The notes under the pieces: model-generated
The model's input: only the letters and a program-made list of their open reading frames with translations
Databases searched by the model: none
What the model was told of the DNA's origin: nothing
Made by a program: the position numbers and the translations under genes
Part shown: piece by piece, positions 1 through 8,792 of the stretch
Layout: every line of letters begins with the position of its first letter
Numbering within the stretch: position 1 is the first letter of the stretch
Assembly (NCBI GenBank): GCA_040387375.1
Contig: JAZKDW010000006.1
Span: forward strand, 1-64,000
DNA length: 64,000 nucleotides
Source of the DNA: JAZKDW01 sp040387375
GTDB lineage: Bacteria > Pseudomonadota > Gammaproteobacteria > Burkholderiales > Burkholderiaceae_D
Direction of reading: 5' to 3'

Positions 1-55
1 GAGTACTTGGCTACGAACCAAGGGGTCGTGGGTTCGATTCCTGCCAGCCGCACCA
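1..55 (+). tRNA. tRNA-Arg(ACG), 3' part
   Basis: The window opens inside a tRNA. A 5-bp anticodon stem (cttgg/ccaag) encloses the loop ctACGaa, with anticodon ACG at 13-15, followed by a T arm with ttcgatt and the 3' acceptor strand ending in CACCA. The D-arm end and anticodon arm closely match bacterial tRNA-Arg(ACG), which decodes CGN arginine codons after deamination of A34. The 5' acceptor strand and most of the D arm lie outside the window. Confidence 0.93.
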
Positions 56-87
56 GCATTACCGCCTGAGAAATCGGGCACTTAAGA

Positions 88-119
88 CGGGCCAGTGCCA
101 CAAGCACTGGCCCGTTTTT
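88..119 (+). terminator. Rho-independent terminator after tRNA-Arg
   Basis: An 11-bp perfect GC-rich stem (88-98 with 104-114) has a 5-nt loop and is followed by five T residues. It lies 33 bp after the tRNA CCA end and should end its transcript. Confidence 0.9.
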
Positions 120-397
120 CTTTGGCTGCTCGATGTTACTTCTGCGTTTATCCCTCCAGATTTTTTAATCCTCATTGGCAACCTACTATTATCAGGCGCG
201 CGGCGGACGAGGCGGTTTTGATGTCATGAGCCAGCGTGCAGCCGGTTCGTTCCGTCCCTTTGACTACCAATGGCAATTGAATTTCAGAGACCTTGCAATC
301 AGAGAAACCCCATGGTAAAAAATTATGCTAAAGTTCCTCGCAGTCTATATTCTTATTTGAAACATCAGTTAATTAAATACCTTATAAAAGGCAAGAA
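120..397. other. Non-coding spacer with possible promoter
   Basis: No ORF with coding character is visible here. The 3' end is AT-rich: a TTGAAA hexamer at 357-362 and a TATAAA-like hexamer at 383-388 precede the small ORF at 398, but their spacing of about 20 bp is too long for a good sigma-70 promoter, so I do not call one. Confidence 0.4.
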
Positions 398-526
398 TTG
401 AGACAACTTTCCCACTTCACGTCTCGAAGTCTGATGCTGCTCATTGGCGGCGCCCTGCTGGCCGGCTGCGCCACCATCCCACCCGCAGCCAGCCTTTATG
501 AGCGAATCGGAAAACCAACCGCGTGA
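398..526 (+). pseudogene. Small lipoprotein ORF, probable stump of a group 1 truncated haemoglobin gene
   Basis: A 42-codon reading frame starts at TTG 398, with an AAGG-type ribosome site 7 nt upstream, or at ATG 434. It encodes a lipoprotein signal sequence ending in the lipobox LLAGC, a short linker, and then SLYERIGKPTA before TGA. The tail resembles the first residues of group 1 truncated haemoglobins (SLYERLGG...), which in related bacteria can be secreted or lipid-anchored proteins of about 140 residues. Here everything after about 11 globin residues is missing. The TGA overlaps the GTG start of the next gene (523), so translation may be coupled. What I see is the lipobox and truncation. 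The globin origin is an inference from one short motif. It could instead be a genuine short lipoprotein or a leader peptide. Confidence 0.5.
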
Positions 527-1143
527 AGCCTGCCACCCTTGCCGCCGCTTTGTTCTGCCTGGGCTTCGTCTGCCCGGCTGCTTCCGCCATTTCGGTAACG
601 GCCCAGATCCTCGACGCCGCGGGGCAACCGGTTACCGATGCCGCCGTGTATGCCGAGCCGGTTTCCGGCCAGGTCCTGCCGAAGCTGACGCGCGCAATGC
701 AGATCGAACAGGTCGGCCGGAAATTTTCGCCGCTGGTAAGCGTGATCCAGACCGACTCGGAAATCTCGTTTCCGAATAATGATTCAGTGCGCCACCATGT
801 CTACTCCTTCTCGCCGGCCAAGGTATTCGAACTCAAGCTGTATTCGGGCGTCCCGGCGGCGCCGGTGCGTTTTGATAAGCCAGGCACAGTCGTCATCGGC
901 TGTAATATCCATGACCACATGGTGGCTTACATCCACGTGGTGAATACGCCCTACTACGGCAAAACCGACAGTGCCGGCAAAATCAGGATCGATGGCCTGG
1001 CGGCTGGCAAATACCGGCTCAGGGCGTGGCACTTCGGCATGCCGGCCGGCGCACCGATTCCGGAGCAGGCAATCACCGTAGGGGGCAGCGACATCAACGC
1101 CAGCTTTACGCTCAACACGAGGCCCGGCGCCACCGGGCACTAA
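523..1143 (+). CDS. Secreted cupredoxin-like protein ('methylamine utilization protein' family)
   Basis: The product has 206 residues and starts at GTG 523, overlapping the preceding stop codon. Residues 1-22 form a Sec signal peptide ending in ASA. The mature part begins with a transthyretin-like segment and then a cupredoxin-like region with a histidine pair (RHHVYSFS) and the cluster GCNIHDHM, where Cys, His and Met are placed as type 1 copper ligands. A second beta segment with GKYRLRAWH follows. Homologues are often labelled methylamine utilization protein, but nothing in this window supports methylamine metabolism. A periplasmic copper-binding or electron-transfer role is likely. The gene ends 12 bp before the GGDEF-EAL gene, so they are probably co-transcribed. 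The antisense and offset ORFs in this stretch are shadows. Confidence 0.85.
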   Translation: MKPATLAAALFCLGFVCPAASAISVTAQILDAAGQPVTDAAVYAEPVSGQVLPKLTRAMQIEQVGRKFSPLVSVIQTDSEISFPNNDSVRHHVYSFSPAKVFELKLYSGVPAAPVRFDKPGTVVIGCNIHDHMVAYIHVVNTPYYGKTDSAGKIRIDGLAAGKYRLRAWHFGMPAGAPIPEQAITVGGSDINASFTLNTRPGATGH

Positions 1144-1155
1144 GTTAGGATACTC

Positions 1156-3534
1156 ATGCGCTTCCACAGTCTTGAAAGCCGCATTGTCACCCTCTTTTTA
1201 ATCCTCATATTGACGGTGCAGCTCGCAGGCTTTGTCGCGACCCGTGTCGGCATTGACGATAATGCGCGCGCCCTGATCAGTGAAGAACTCGCTGTCGGGG
1301 AACGTGTGTTCGACCGGCTGCTAGAGCAAAATGCGCAGAAGCTGGCGCAGGGCGCGCAGCTGCTGGCGAAGGATTATGGGTTTATGTCCGCAATCGGCGC
1401 CAATGACCGGGAAACGCTGGTGTCCGCGCTGTCCAACCATGGCGCGCGTATCGGCGCCACACACACGGCGATGGTCGGAATTGACCGGAAAATCGGCGCC
1501 ATGACTGCGGGTCTGTCCAGCAGCCTTGAACAATCGATACTGCAGCTGGTCGACAAGGCAGATCAGTTCGGCAGCGCTACCGGCGTCGGCATCGTCAATA
1601 ACTTGCCCTATCAAATCGTCATGGTGCCGGTCAAGGCGCCAGTGACAATCGGCTGGGTCGCCATGACCTTCCCTATCGACCAGCGCCTCGCCAAGGACAT
1701 GCAGGCGCTGTCCTCGCTGCAAGTGTCAATCCTGACCAGGGGGAAATCCGGAACATGGGTATCGGGCGCCTCGACCCTGCCGCGTCCGGCGGCGAGCAAT
1801 CTGGCCAGCAGGCTTCAGGATATTCCTGACGGGATTTCCTTTTTACCCAAGCTCATGGTCTCGAACGATGAAGTAAGCGCACGAATCATCCGGCTGGCCC
1901 GGGATGCGGACAATACCACTATCGTCGTACTGCAACGTGCAATCGATGAGGCAATCGCGCCTTATCGCCGGCTCCAGCTTACCTTGCTCATCCTGACCGG
2001 CCTCGGCATTCTGGTGACAGTCGCCATCAGTGCATTCACGGCGAAACGGATCACCGGTCCATTGCGCGATCTTTCCGAAACGGCAAAGCGACTCGGCGCC
2101 GGCAATTACGATGAAGCGATTCAGATTCAGAGTCAGCGCGACGACGAAATCGGCGAGCTGTCCAAGGCGTTTGAAGTCATGCGCAAGGACATCGCCAATC
2201 GTGAGGTGGAAATCCGCAAGCTGGCTTATCGCGATCCCCTGACCGAACTGCCGAACCGGGCGCAGTTTTCGATCTATCTGAATGAGGCGATAGAGCAGTC
2301 GAAAGCGCAGAATCGCAGCTGTCATGTATTGATGATGGATCTGGACCGCTTTAAAAATGTGAATGATGTGCTGGGCCATCTTTTCGGCGATGCGCTTCTG
2401 CGCCAGGTAGCCGAGCGCCTCAAGGCGCAGGTGCAGGACAACAACGGGATGGTCGCGCGGCTCGGTGGTGATGAGTTTGCCGTGCTGCTGTCGAACTGTC
2501 ATGGGAACGAGGCCAGGGCCGTCGCGGCGCGCATCCTCAAATCGCTTGAACAGCCGATTTCGCTGGAAGACCAGACCGTCGACCTCGGCGCCGGTATTGG
2601 CATCGCCGGTTTCCCTGACCATGGACCGGATGCGGAAACATTGCTGAGTCATGCCGAGGTGGCCATGTACGTCGCGAAAAAAAGCGGCAATGACGCGGTG
2701 GTGTATGAGGCCATGTTCGACAAGGGTAGCCAGCAAAGCCTGTCATTGCTGAGCGAGTTGCGAAGCGCCATCGACAAAAATGAATTCCGCTTGTATGTGC
2801 AGCCAAAACTGTCGCTCGACAGCGGAAAGGTGATTGGCCTGGAGGCACTGGTGCGCTGGGTGCACCCGGAAAACGGCATGACTTTTCCGGATGATTTCAT
2901 TCCCTTTTCGGAGCAGACGGGTTTTATTCGTACGCTGACGCGCTGGGTGCTGGAACAGTCGACCATTCTTTGCCATGACCTCGCCAGCCGGGATGTGCAT
3001 CTGAAAATATCAGTCAATATTTCAGCGCGCGATTTGCTGGACCAGGATCTTCCGGCAAAATTCTCGGAGATCCTCGCGCGCCACCAGGTAGCGCCGTCAT
3101 CGTTCTGCCTCGAGATCACCGAAAGCGCGATCATGGATGATCCGGTGCGCGCCCAGAACACGCTGGAGGGTTTGCATGCGCTGGGACTGGAGCTGTCGAT
3201 CGATGATTTCGGAACAGGCTACTCTTCGCTGGCTTATCTGAAACGCCTGCCCGTGGATGAGCTTAAAATCGACAAGTCGTTTGTAATGAACATGGAGAAG
3301 GATGCCGACGATGCGAAGATCGTGCGCTCCACCATCGACCTGGGCCATAACCTGGGCTTGCGTGTGGTCGCGGAAGGCATCGAAAGCGAGGCGGCCTGGA
3401 ATCTCCTGATGAAGATGGGTTGCGACCAGGGACAGGGATACTTCATGAGCAAACCGATGCCCTCGGATCAGCTTCTCGGCTGGATTGAACAATGGCGGCC
3501 ACCGCAGGAGCTGCGGCGAATGGAAAATATCTGA
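1156..3534 (+). CDS. Membrane-bound diguanylate cyclase/phosphodiesterase (GGDEF-EAL with HAMP)
   Basis: This 792-residue protein should make and/or degrade cyclic di-GMP. In order it has: a transmembrane helix (about 10-30); a periplasmic sensor region of about 240 residues without a family I can name; a second helix (about 275-297); a HAMP linker (about 297-350); a GGDEF domain with the intact signature at 437-441; and an EAL domain with the EAL motif at 563-565 and the conserved DDFGTGYSS loop. The allosteric RxxD I-site normally found just before GGDEF is absent, so product inhibition of the cyclase may be lost. Both catalytic signatures are intact. A TAGGA ribosome site lies just before the ATG. 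It is the last gene of a likely unit with the cupredoxin-like protein and the globin stump, which suggests a redox or oxygen cue. Confidence 0.95.
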   Translation: MRFHSLESRIVTLFLILILTVQLAGFVATRVGIDDNARALISEELAVGERVFDRLLEQNAQKLAQGAQLLAKDYGFMSAIGANDRETLVSALSNHGARIGATHTAMVGIDRKIGAMTAGLSSSLEQSILQLVDKADQFGSATGVGIVNNLPYQIVMVPVKAPVTIGWVAMTFPIDQRLAKDMQALSSLQVSILTRGKSGTWVSGASTLPRPAASNLASRLQDIPDGISFLPKLMVSNDEVSARIIRLARDADNTTIVVLQRAIDEAIAPYRRLQLTLLILTGLGILVTVAISAFTAKRITGPLRDLSETAKRLGAGNYDEAIQIQSQRDDEIGELSKAFEVMRKDIANREVEIRKLAYRDPLTELPNRAQFSIYLNEAIEQSKAQNRSCHVLMMDLDRFKNVNDVLGHLFGDALLRQVAERLKAQVQDNNGMVARLGGDEFAVLLSNCHGNEARAVAARILKSLEQPISLEDQTVDLGAGIGIAGFPDHGPDAETLLSHAEVAMYVAKKSGNDAVVYEAMFDKGSQQSLSLLSELRSAIDKNEFRLYVQPKLSLDSGKVIGLEALVRWVHPENGMTFPDDFIPFSEQTGFIRTLTRWVLEQSTILCHDLASRDVHLKISVNISARDLLDQDLPAKFSEILARHQVAPSSFCLEITESAIMDDPVRAQNTLEGLHALGLELSIDDFGTGYSSLAYLKRLPVDELKIDKSFVMNMEKDADDAKIVRSTIDLGHNLGLRVVAEGIESEAAWNLLMKMGCDQGQGYFMSKPMPSDQLLGWIEQWRPPQELRRMENI

Positions 3535-3594
3535 ATCCACGCTCGACTTTATCCATTCAGGATGCGATGGCCAAACCTAAACCCGGGCAGGTAC

Positions 3595-5388
3595 CTACGC
3601 CTCGATGATCACATTGACCGGATCGTACCTGATGTTGCGTGTCGCCGCGGAGATCTGATCCAGCGGAAGTTTCGGTGTCCGGTCCGCGTTCAACAACCCG
3701 TTTGCCTCCTGAAAAGTGTCCGCGAACTGGGTGTAGCAATAACCGCTGAATATGCTTGTATTGTTAACCACTTCGAGCAGTTTCCGGTATTTGTCCAGCA
3801 GATCCTCTTCGCTCTCCGCCACGCAATATCCCCATGTCCTGGCGGCGCCCGGCGAAGGATCCTGGAGATAAGCGATGCCGCCAAATTCGGTCAGCATGAT
3901 GGGCTGGCCGCGATGCGGGTAGCCGTCCAGCGTCAGAATCCGTCCGCCAGGACGTCGCCTGTCAAACAGCTCCTTGGTTTGCGCGCCCGATCCATAACGC
4001 CCGAGCAGGCCGGCCGGATCGCAGTCGTAATCATGGATGCCGAGGATATCGGTGGCGGACGCTTCCCAACCATCATTGCCGATGACCGGCCGTGTCGAGT
4101 CCAGGGTTTTGGTGAGGTGGTAAAGCGCCTCCACCGCGTTGCGGTGGGCCTGGGTCGAGGTCAGGTTAGGCACACCCCATGACTCGTTGAACGGCACCCA
4201 CACGATGATGCAGGGATGGCTGTAGTCGCGATCGATCGCTTCGACCCATTCCCGCAGCAGGCGCGTCACCGCGAGCGGACCGAAACGGTAGGCCGAGGGC
4301 ATTTCTTCCCACACCAGCAAGCCCAGGCGATCCGCCCAATACAGATAGCGCGGATCTTCGATTTTCTGGTGCTTTCTGACGCCGTTAAAACCCATCGCCT
4401 TGGCCAGCATCACGTCTTTTTTCAGCGCCTCGCCGGACGGCGCCGTCATCAAGGTGTCTGGCCAGTAACCCTGATCCAGGACCATGCGCAGCTGGTAGGG
4501 CCGGCCGTTCAGCATGAAGCGATCACGATTGATATTCACCGCGCGCAGTGCCGTGTAAGAACGCACGGCGTCGAGCATCTGTCCGGGCTGCCACAGCTTG
4601 AGTTCCACATCCAGCAAGGTAGGCCGTTCCGGACTCCACAAGAGTTCATTGCGCGAATCATCGATGCCGGGATCGGAGAGCGCAATCTTTCGATGCGCCT
4701 CGCCGCCGATGATCTTGTAGCGGTCATCCGAGAGTACCTTGTCCCCATGCGAGATCCTGACTTCAACCGTCAGGTTTTCTTGCGGGTCGCCACCGATGAC
4801 GGCTTCGCATCCAATTTCAAATCCGTCGAAATACGGCGTCCAGCGCAACTTCCGGATATAGGTCTTGGGCACTCTCTCCAGCCAGACGGTCTGCCAGATG
4901 CCGGTCGTGCGCGGATACCAGATGGAATGCGGTTCGAGCTGCCAATCCTGCTTGCCGCGCGGCTTGGCCAGCTCGAGCGGATCATCTTCCGCACAGACGG
5001 TCACGGTCTGGCGCCCGGACTGGCTCAAGGCCCTGGTGATGTCCACCGTAATCGGTGTATGCCCACCTTCATGCTCGGCTACCAGATAACCGTTGACCCA
5101 GACTCGGGCACAATAATCGATGGCGCCAAAATGCAGCAACACCCGTTGTCCCTCGGCGGCGATGTCAAAGTCCCGCTCATACCAGCAAGCGCGGTTGAAT
5201 CCGCGGTCACCGATTCCACTCACATTTGATTCCGGAGGATACGGCACGCAAATCTGCGCTGACCATTCAATGGCGTCGGACGGATGGGTATATTTCCTGT
5301 CGTTGTCAAAGGTAAAGCGCCACAAGCCATTGAGTGATTGCCAATGTTCACGCACCAGCTGGGGACGCGGATAGTCGGTATCAACCAT
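3595..5388 (-). CDS. Glycoside hydrolase family 2 protein
   Basis: The 597-residue product has the GH2 layout: an N-terminal jelly-roll sugar-binding domain (about 1-180, with QSLNGLWRF), an immunoglobulin-like domain (about 180-290) and a TIM barrel (about 290-590). The acid/base lies in VPFNESWG (Glu402) and the nucleophile in LTEFGG (Glu501). No signal peptide is visible, so the enzyme is probably cytoplasmic. The family includes beta-galactosidases, beta-glucuronidases and beta-mannosidases, and specificity cannot be read from sequence alone. The start has an excellent GGAGG ribosome site. It follows the GH1-RmlD fusion by 82 bp on the same strand and probably shares its transcript. The 337-codon ORF on the opposite strand is a GC-driven shadow. 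Confidence 0.93.
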   Translation of the reverse strand: MVDTDYPRPQLVREHWQSLNGLWRFTFDNDRKYTHPSDAIEWSAQICVPYPPESNVSGIGDRGFNRACWYERDFDIAAEGQRVLLHFGAIDYCARVWVNGYLVAEHEGGHTPITVDITRALSQSGRQTVTVCAEDDPLELAKPRGKQDWQLEPHSIWYPRTTGIWQTVWLERVPKTYIRKLRWTPYFDGFEIGCEAVIGGDPQENLTVEVRISHGDKVLSDDRYKIIGGEAHRKIALSDPGIDDSRNELLWSPERPTLLDVELKLWQPGQMLDAVRSYTALRAVNINRDRFMLNGRPYQLRMVLDQGYWPDTLMTAPSGEALKKDVMLAKAMGFNGVRKHQKIEDPRYLYWADRLGLLVWEEMPSAYRFGPLAVTRLLREWVEAIDRDYSHPCIIVWVPFNESWGVPNLTSTQAHRNAVEALYHLTKTLDSTRPVIGNDGWEASATDILGIHDYDCDPAGLLGRYGSGAQTKELFDRRRPGGRILTLDGYPHRGQPIMLTEFGGIAYLQDPSPGAARTWGYCVAESEEDLLDKYRKLLEVVNNTSIFSGYCYTQFADTFQEANGLLNADRTPKLPLDQISAATRNIRYDPVNVIIEA

Positions 5389-5470
5389 ATGTTTCCTCCA
5401 CCGGAGTAATTACCTGTTCCGTTTGAGTGCCGCGTTCCGGTGCTGTTCCCGCCAGAAAAAAAGAATCTCC

Positions 5471-7723
5471 TCAGCCTACGGCGCTTGCCGGTCCGCTTCC
5501 AGCTTCCCAAGTCACCTTGTTTTCACGCAAAAAACGTTCAATCGCGCTGTCGAGTGTCGGCAAGTTCAATCCCCGTTCACTCAATAGCGCGTTCATCCGT
5601 TCATCTCCGGCATTGCGTTCAACCAGCGACACCACATTTACCCCGGCCTGCAGCGCTACCCGCGAGGCCAGTTCATACCATGAAACAGCACCATGGTTTG
5701 CCAGGTGCCATATACCGGTTTCATCGTCGATCAGCAGATCAAGCACTGCATGCACGAGATCGGGCACATAGGTCGGTGACACCAGCACGGCATTGCTGGC
5801 CATGACCGTCACTCCAGCCGCGAGATCGCGCAGCGCCGCATGCACGAAGTTGAAGCGGTCCCATGGCCCGAAGAATGCGCTGCTGCGTATCACCAGGGCC
5901 CGCGGCCAGGCGTCCAGCACGCGCTGCTCAGCCTCGGCCTTGCTGCTGCCGTAGACACAGGTTGGCGAAACCGCATCGCTCTCGACGTACGGACGTCCCA
6001 GCAGGCCATCGAACACCAGGTCGGATGAAAATGTGACGAAAGGGATGGCCAGTCGCGCGCACGCACGGGCCAGTATCTCGGCGCCGGTGGTGTTTTCACG
6101 ATAGCAACTTGCGGCGTTGCGAGAGGCATCGGCCACCCGCACATAGCCGGCGGCATTGACGACCGCCCACGGCCGCCGCCGAAGCAGAGCGGCTTCAACC
6201 GAGTCGCCATCGGCAATATCCATGTCGGCGCGGCTCAGCAAATCATGATCGAGGCCGCGGACCTCGCAAATACGCGAGAAGGCCTGGCCAAGTGTTCCGG
6301 TGGCGCCGGTGATGACTAGCCGGCGCGGCAAACCCGTGGTGCGCGCAAATTCGCGGCGGCGCACGGGACGGTAGAGCCGATCGTCACGCTGCCACCATCC
6401 TGCCCGGTCCAGCACCGGATGATCGAATGCGCCGGTTGCCGCCAGAGACGCAGTCGCCTTCGCCAATGCAGTGGGCCGCAACCGGTTGCCGCGCACATCG
6501 AATACGCCGCTTTCATACAGGTCATTGTGTTTCACCAGCAAGCTGTTCCAGTCGACGGCGCCGAGCATCGACCATACCGTCACCGCGCGTATGTCGGCGC
6601 CGGCAGCGCGCAGCTTTTCAGCCGCGCCCCATACTTCCATCAGCCAGCGCAATTGTTCGTCGCGGGTACAACCATGATGCGCCTCGGTGACGACGATCGG
6701 CAGCCGATAACGCTCCCACGCTTCAGATAGCCGCGGCAGCGGGCCGATTTCGCCGGACGGCAGTTCGATACGCACCGCTTCCACATCGGCATAACGGTGG
6801 CGGCGGTTTCCGCAGTGATGAAGTTGCGGATAATGTTGCAGCCGATGATCAAGAAAACGCTCGCTGGTCAGATAATGATTGATGCCCACGATGTCCGGCG
6901 GACAAGGATCTTCCCGAAAAAAGCCGAGGGCGCGCGCATCGATGCCTGCCTTCAGAAAGATCGGGTACCAGGGATGCGAGAGGTCAATGCGACCGCATAA
7001 CAAATCGAAGCTAAGCCAGCGGCGTTCGTTCTCGTAATCAGCCTGGTACTGCAGCAAGGGGGTGCTGAACACCTTGCCCAGATCTTCTGTCTGCACCAGT
7101 TGCGCCGCCGGGGTGACGCGCCGGATCGCGCGCATCGCCAGCACGATCGCACGGCATTGGTTCAGCAGCGCGCGCAAGAATATCCGCACATTCCTTCCAT
7201 GCGGGTACCAGTGACCGTACAGGCCGCTGAAACGCGCGGTCGTGAGTGGCTCGTTGACTGGCGTGAATAGCCGGATCCAGGGATAGCGGGCCGCCACACC
7301 TTCCGCGTGGCGCGCCAGCAATTCCGGGAAAGCGGGATCTAGCAGGCTGGTATACCGCGGACCGCTGCCGTGGTGGACCAGGCCGGCAATCGGCGCAATA
7401 CCCAGGTCATGCAACTGTCCGAGACGCTGGTCATGCCAGCGCCAGTCCGCTACGCCGGGATCGTCGGGCGAGATGGTTTCCCAAATTACCGGATAACGCA
7501 GGTTACGAATGCCGAGTGCAGCGATCGCGGCAAGGTCACCGCTGCGCATTGCATGTCCGGTTTCGTTGATCTGGTTGCGAAACACGTCGCCAACCCGGGC
7601 TACTGTACATTCAAGCCCACCCCAGACTTCAATGTGCGACTCTGGCGGCGACCCCGATGAGTGGTTCACGGTGGTGTCTGGATTCATGGAGAGGGAGTCG
7701 GAGTGAAGAACCGTGTTGATCAC
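5471..7723 (-). CDS. Fusion of GH1-type glycosidase and RmlD-like sugar-nucleotide reductase
   Basis: This 750-residue protein joins two enzymes. Residues about 30-430 form a GH1-like TIM barrel with acid/base Glu158 (VNEP) and nucleophile Glu347 (VVTEAHHG). Residues about 468-745 form an extended SDR/RmlD domain with the NAD(P)-binding GATGTLG and the YGSSK active site, as in dTDP-4-dehydrorhamnose reductases. There is no frameshift at the junction, so the fusion is real in this sequence. The start is GTG 7723 with an AGGA about 11 nt upstream. The ATG at codon 13 is an alternative but lacks a ribosome site. Together with the downstream GH2 gene it suggests remodelling or synthesis of a glycan or deoxysugar glycoside. 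Substrates are unknown. It faces away from arfB. Confidence 0.88.
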   Translation of the reverse strand: MINTVLHSDSLSMNPDTTVNHSSGSPPESHIEVWGGLECTVARVGDVFRNQINETGHAMRSGDLAAIAALGIRNLRYPVIWETISPDDPGVADWRWHDQRLGQLHDLGIAPIAGLVHHGSGPRYTSLLDPAFPELLARHAEGVAARYPWIRLFTPVNEPLTTARFSGLYGHWYPHGRNVRIFLRALLNQCRAIVLAMRAIRRVTPAAQLVQTEDLGKVFSTPLLQYQADYENERRWLSFDLLCGRIDLSHPWYPIFLKAGIDARALGFFREDPCPPDIVGINHYLTSERFLDHRLQHYPQLHHCGNRRHRYADVEAVRIELPSGEIGPLPRLSEAWERYRLPIVVTEAHHGCTRDEQLRWLMEVWGAAEKLRAAGADIRAVTVWSMLGAVDWNSLLVKHNDLYESGVFDVRGNRLRPTALAKATASLAATGAFDHPVLDRAGWWQRDDRLYRPVRRREFARTTGLPRRLVITGATGTLGQAFSRICEVRGLDHDLLSRADMDIADGDSVEAALLRRRPWAVVNAAGYVRVADASRNAASCYRENTTGAEILARACARLAIPFVTFSSDLVFDGLLGRPYVESDAVSPTCVYGSSKAEAEQRVLDAWPRALVIRSSAFFGPWDRFNFVHAALRDLAAGVTVMASNAVLVSPTYVPDLVHAVLDLLIDDETGIWHLANHGAVSWYELASRVALQAGVNVVSLVERNAGDERMNALLSERGLNLPTLDSAIERFLRENKVTWEAGSGPASAVG

Positions 7724-7871
7724 GCAATAAATGTTCCTGCATGCCGGTCGGCATCACAGGCATGCGCATCAAGTGAGTTTCCATAGTCCGCCCCGTGCTG
7801 CGATAATCGGACTGTATGCCGGACTTCCGGCAAAAAATCAGGCCATCCCGTCCAACAAACCGCATCCACCA

Positions 7872-8279
7872 ATGAAGAACCAGGAAATCACGATTCCCGA
7901 TAACGAGTTTGAATTAACCGCAATCCGTGCGCAAGGTCCCGGTGGCCAGAACGTGAACAAGGTTGCGACGGCGATTCATCTGCGTTTTGACATCAATGCG
8001 TCATCGTTACCGGATATCTACAAGCAGCGGCTTTTGTTATTGAACGATCAGCGGATTACCAAGGATGGGGTGGTCATTATCAAGGCGCAGCAGGGTCGCA
8101 GCCAGGAAAAAAGCCGGGAAGAGGCAGTAGCGAGGTTGCATGCCCTGGTCGCGAGCGTGGCGGTCACGCCTAAAAAACGCAGGCCGACAAAACCCACCCG
8201 GGGCTCGCAACTGAAACGGCTTGATAGCAAGAGTACACGTGGGAAAGTGAAGGCGATGCGGGGAAAGGTAAACGATTGA
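7872..8279 (+). CDS. arfB: Alternative ribosome-rescue factor / peptidyl-tRNA hydrolase ArfB
   Basis: The product has 135 residues when started at ATG 7872. The longer reading from 7731 adds 47 residues unlike any ArfB and overlaps the divergent gene's start. The RF1-type domain carries the catalytic GGQ at residues 24-26 (GPGGQNVNK), and the C-terminal third is a basic tail rich in Lys and Arg, as needed to enter the empty mRNA channel of a stalled ribosome. ArfB hydrolyses peptidyl-tRNA on non-stop ribosomes independently of tmRNA. The length fits the family, and the gene appears to stand alone. Confidence 0.95.
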   Translation: MKNQEITIPDNEFELTAIRAQGPGGQNVNKVATAIHLRFDINASSLPDIYKQRLLLLNDQRITKDGVVIIKAQQGRSQEKSREEAVARLHALVASVAVTPKKRRPTKPTRGSQLKRLDSKSTRGKVKAMRGKVND

Positions 8280-8286
8280 AAATCAG

Positions 8287-8318
8287 CGTGTGGGCAGCAG
8301 GCTACGATGCCGCACACG
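8287..8318. terminator. Possible bidirectional hairpin between convergent genes
   Basis: An interrupted stem (cgtgtg...cacacg with an inner ggca/tgcc) lies between arfB and the convergent small secreted-protein gene. There is no T run on either side, so terminator activity is uncertain. Confidence 0.3.
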
Positions 8319-8326
8319 TCTGAAAA

Positions 8327-8626
8327 TTAACGCCTCGGCACATAAATATCCTGCCCCGCCTCATTGATCTGACGACGCAAGGCACGCCGCTCATCAGGTG
8401 AAAGCCGGCCTGACCTTCTGCCGCCATCCTGCGCAGAATTCTGCGAATTGTCGCCCTGGTAGCTTTCCCGCGACCGTTCCTGTTGACGCGGCTCATTGTT
8501 GCGCTGCTGGCGAGAGTCATTGCCATTATCACGGTAATAACGATCCTGCCCACGATCGGCAAATGCACTCGTTGCACTCAAGATCAGCAGGAGAGCTATA
8601 CTAAATTTTTTCAAAAACAGTTTCAT
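8327..8626 (-). CDS. Small secreted protein of unknown function
   Basis: The product has 99 residues starting at ATG 8626, which has a GGAAAG ribosome site. The 24 extra upstream codons are unlikely to be translated. Residues 1-23 are a clear signal peptide ending in SAFA. The mature chain is very polar and rich in Arg, Gln, Asn and Asp. It ends with a helix-like segment (LSPDERRALRRQI) that resembles the C-terminal motif of many small exported proteins of Burkholderiales. No catalytic motif is seen. It lies upstream of, and divergent from, the OmpR/EnvZ pair, so it could be a target of that system, but this is only positional. Confidence 0.75.
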   Translation of the reverse strand: MKLFLKKFSIALLLILSATSAFADRGQDRYYRDNGNDSRQQRNNEPRQQERSRESYQGDNSQNSAQDGGRRSGRLSPDERRALRRQINEAGQDIYVPRR

Positions 8627-8792
8627 ATCTTTTTTCTTTCCTGAGCCCCGATGCGATTCCCCGTACCAATGCCTAAAAGTGTAAGCGCCTTTCCGCAAAG
8701 GGGTTACCGGTATAAGGTAAAGTTTGTAACACTTTGTAATGTCTTCCGCAATAAGACTGCAGTGCGGTTCCTTCTAACGTTACCATAGCGCC

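Noticed and set aside
444..779. A 111-codon plus-strand ORF over the lipoprotein stump and cupredoxin gene
   Set aside because: It is in the wrong frame relative to the signal peptides, and its composition is Arg/Pro-rich noise.
523..1143. A role in methylamine use
   Set aside because: The family label is traditional; no methylamine dehydrogenase genes are nearby.
4216..5229. A 337-codon plus-strand ORF opposite the GH2 gene
   Set aside because: It is antisense to a protein with intact GH2 catalytic motifs, has no family resemblance and reflects GC-rich codon structure.
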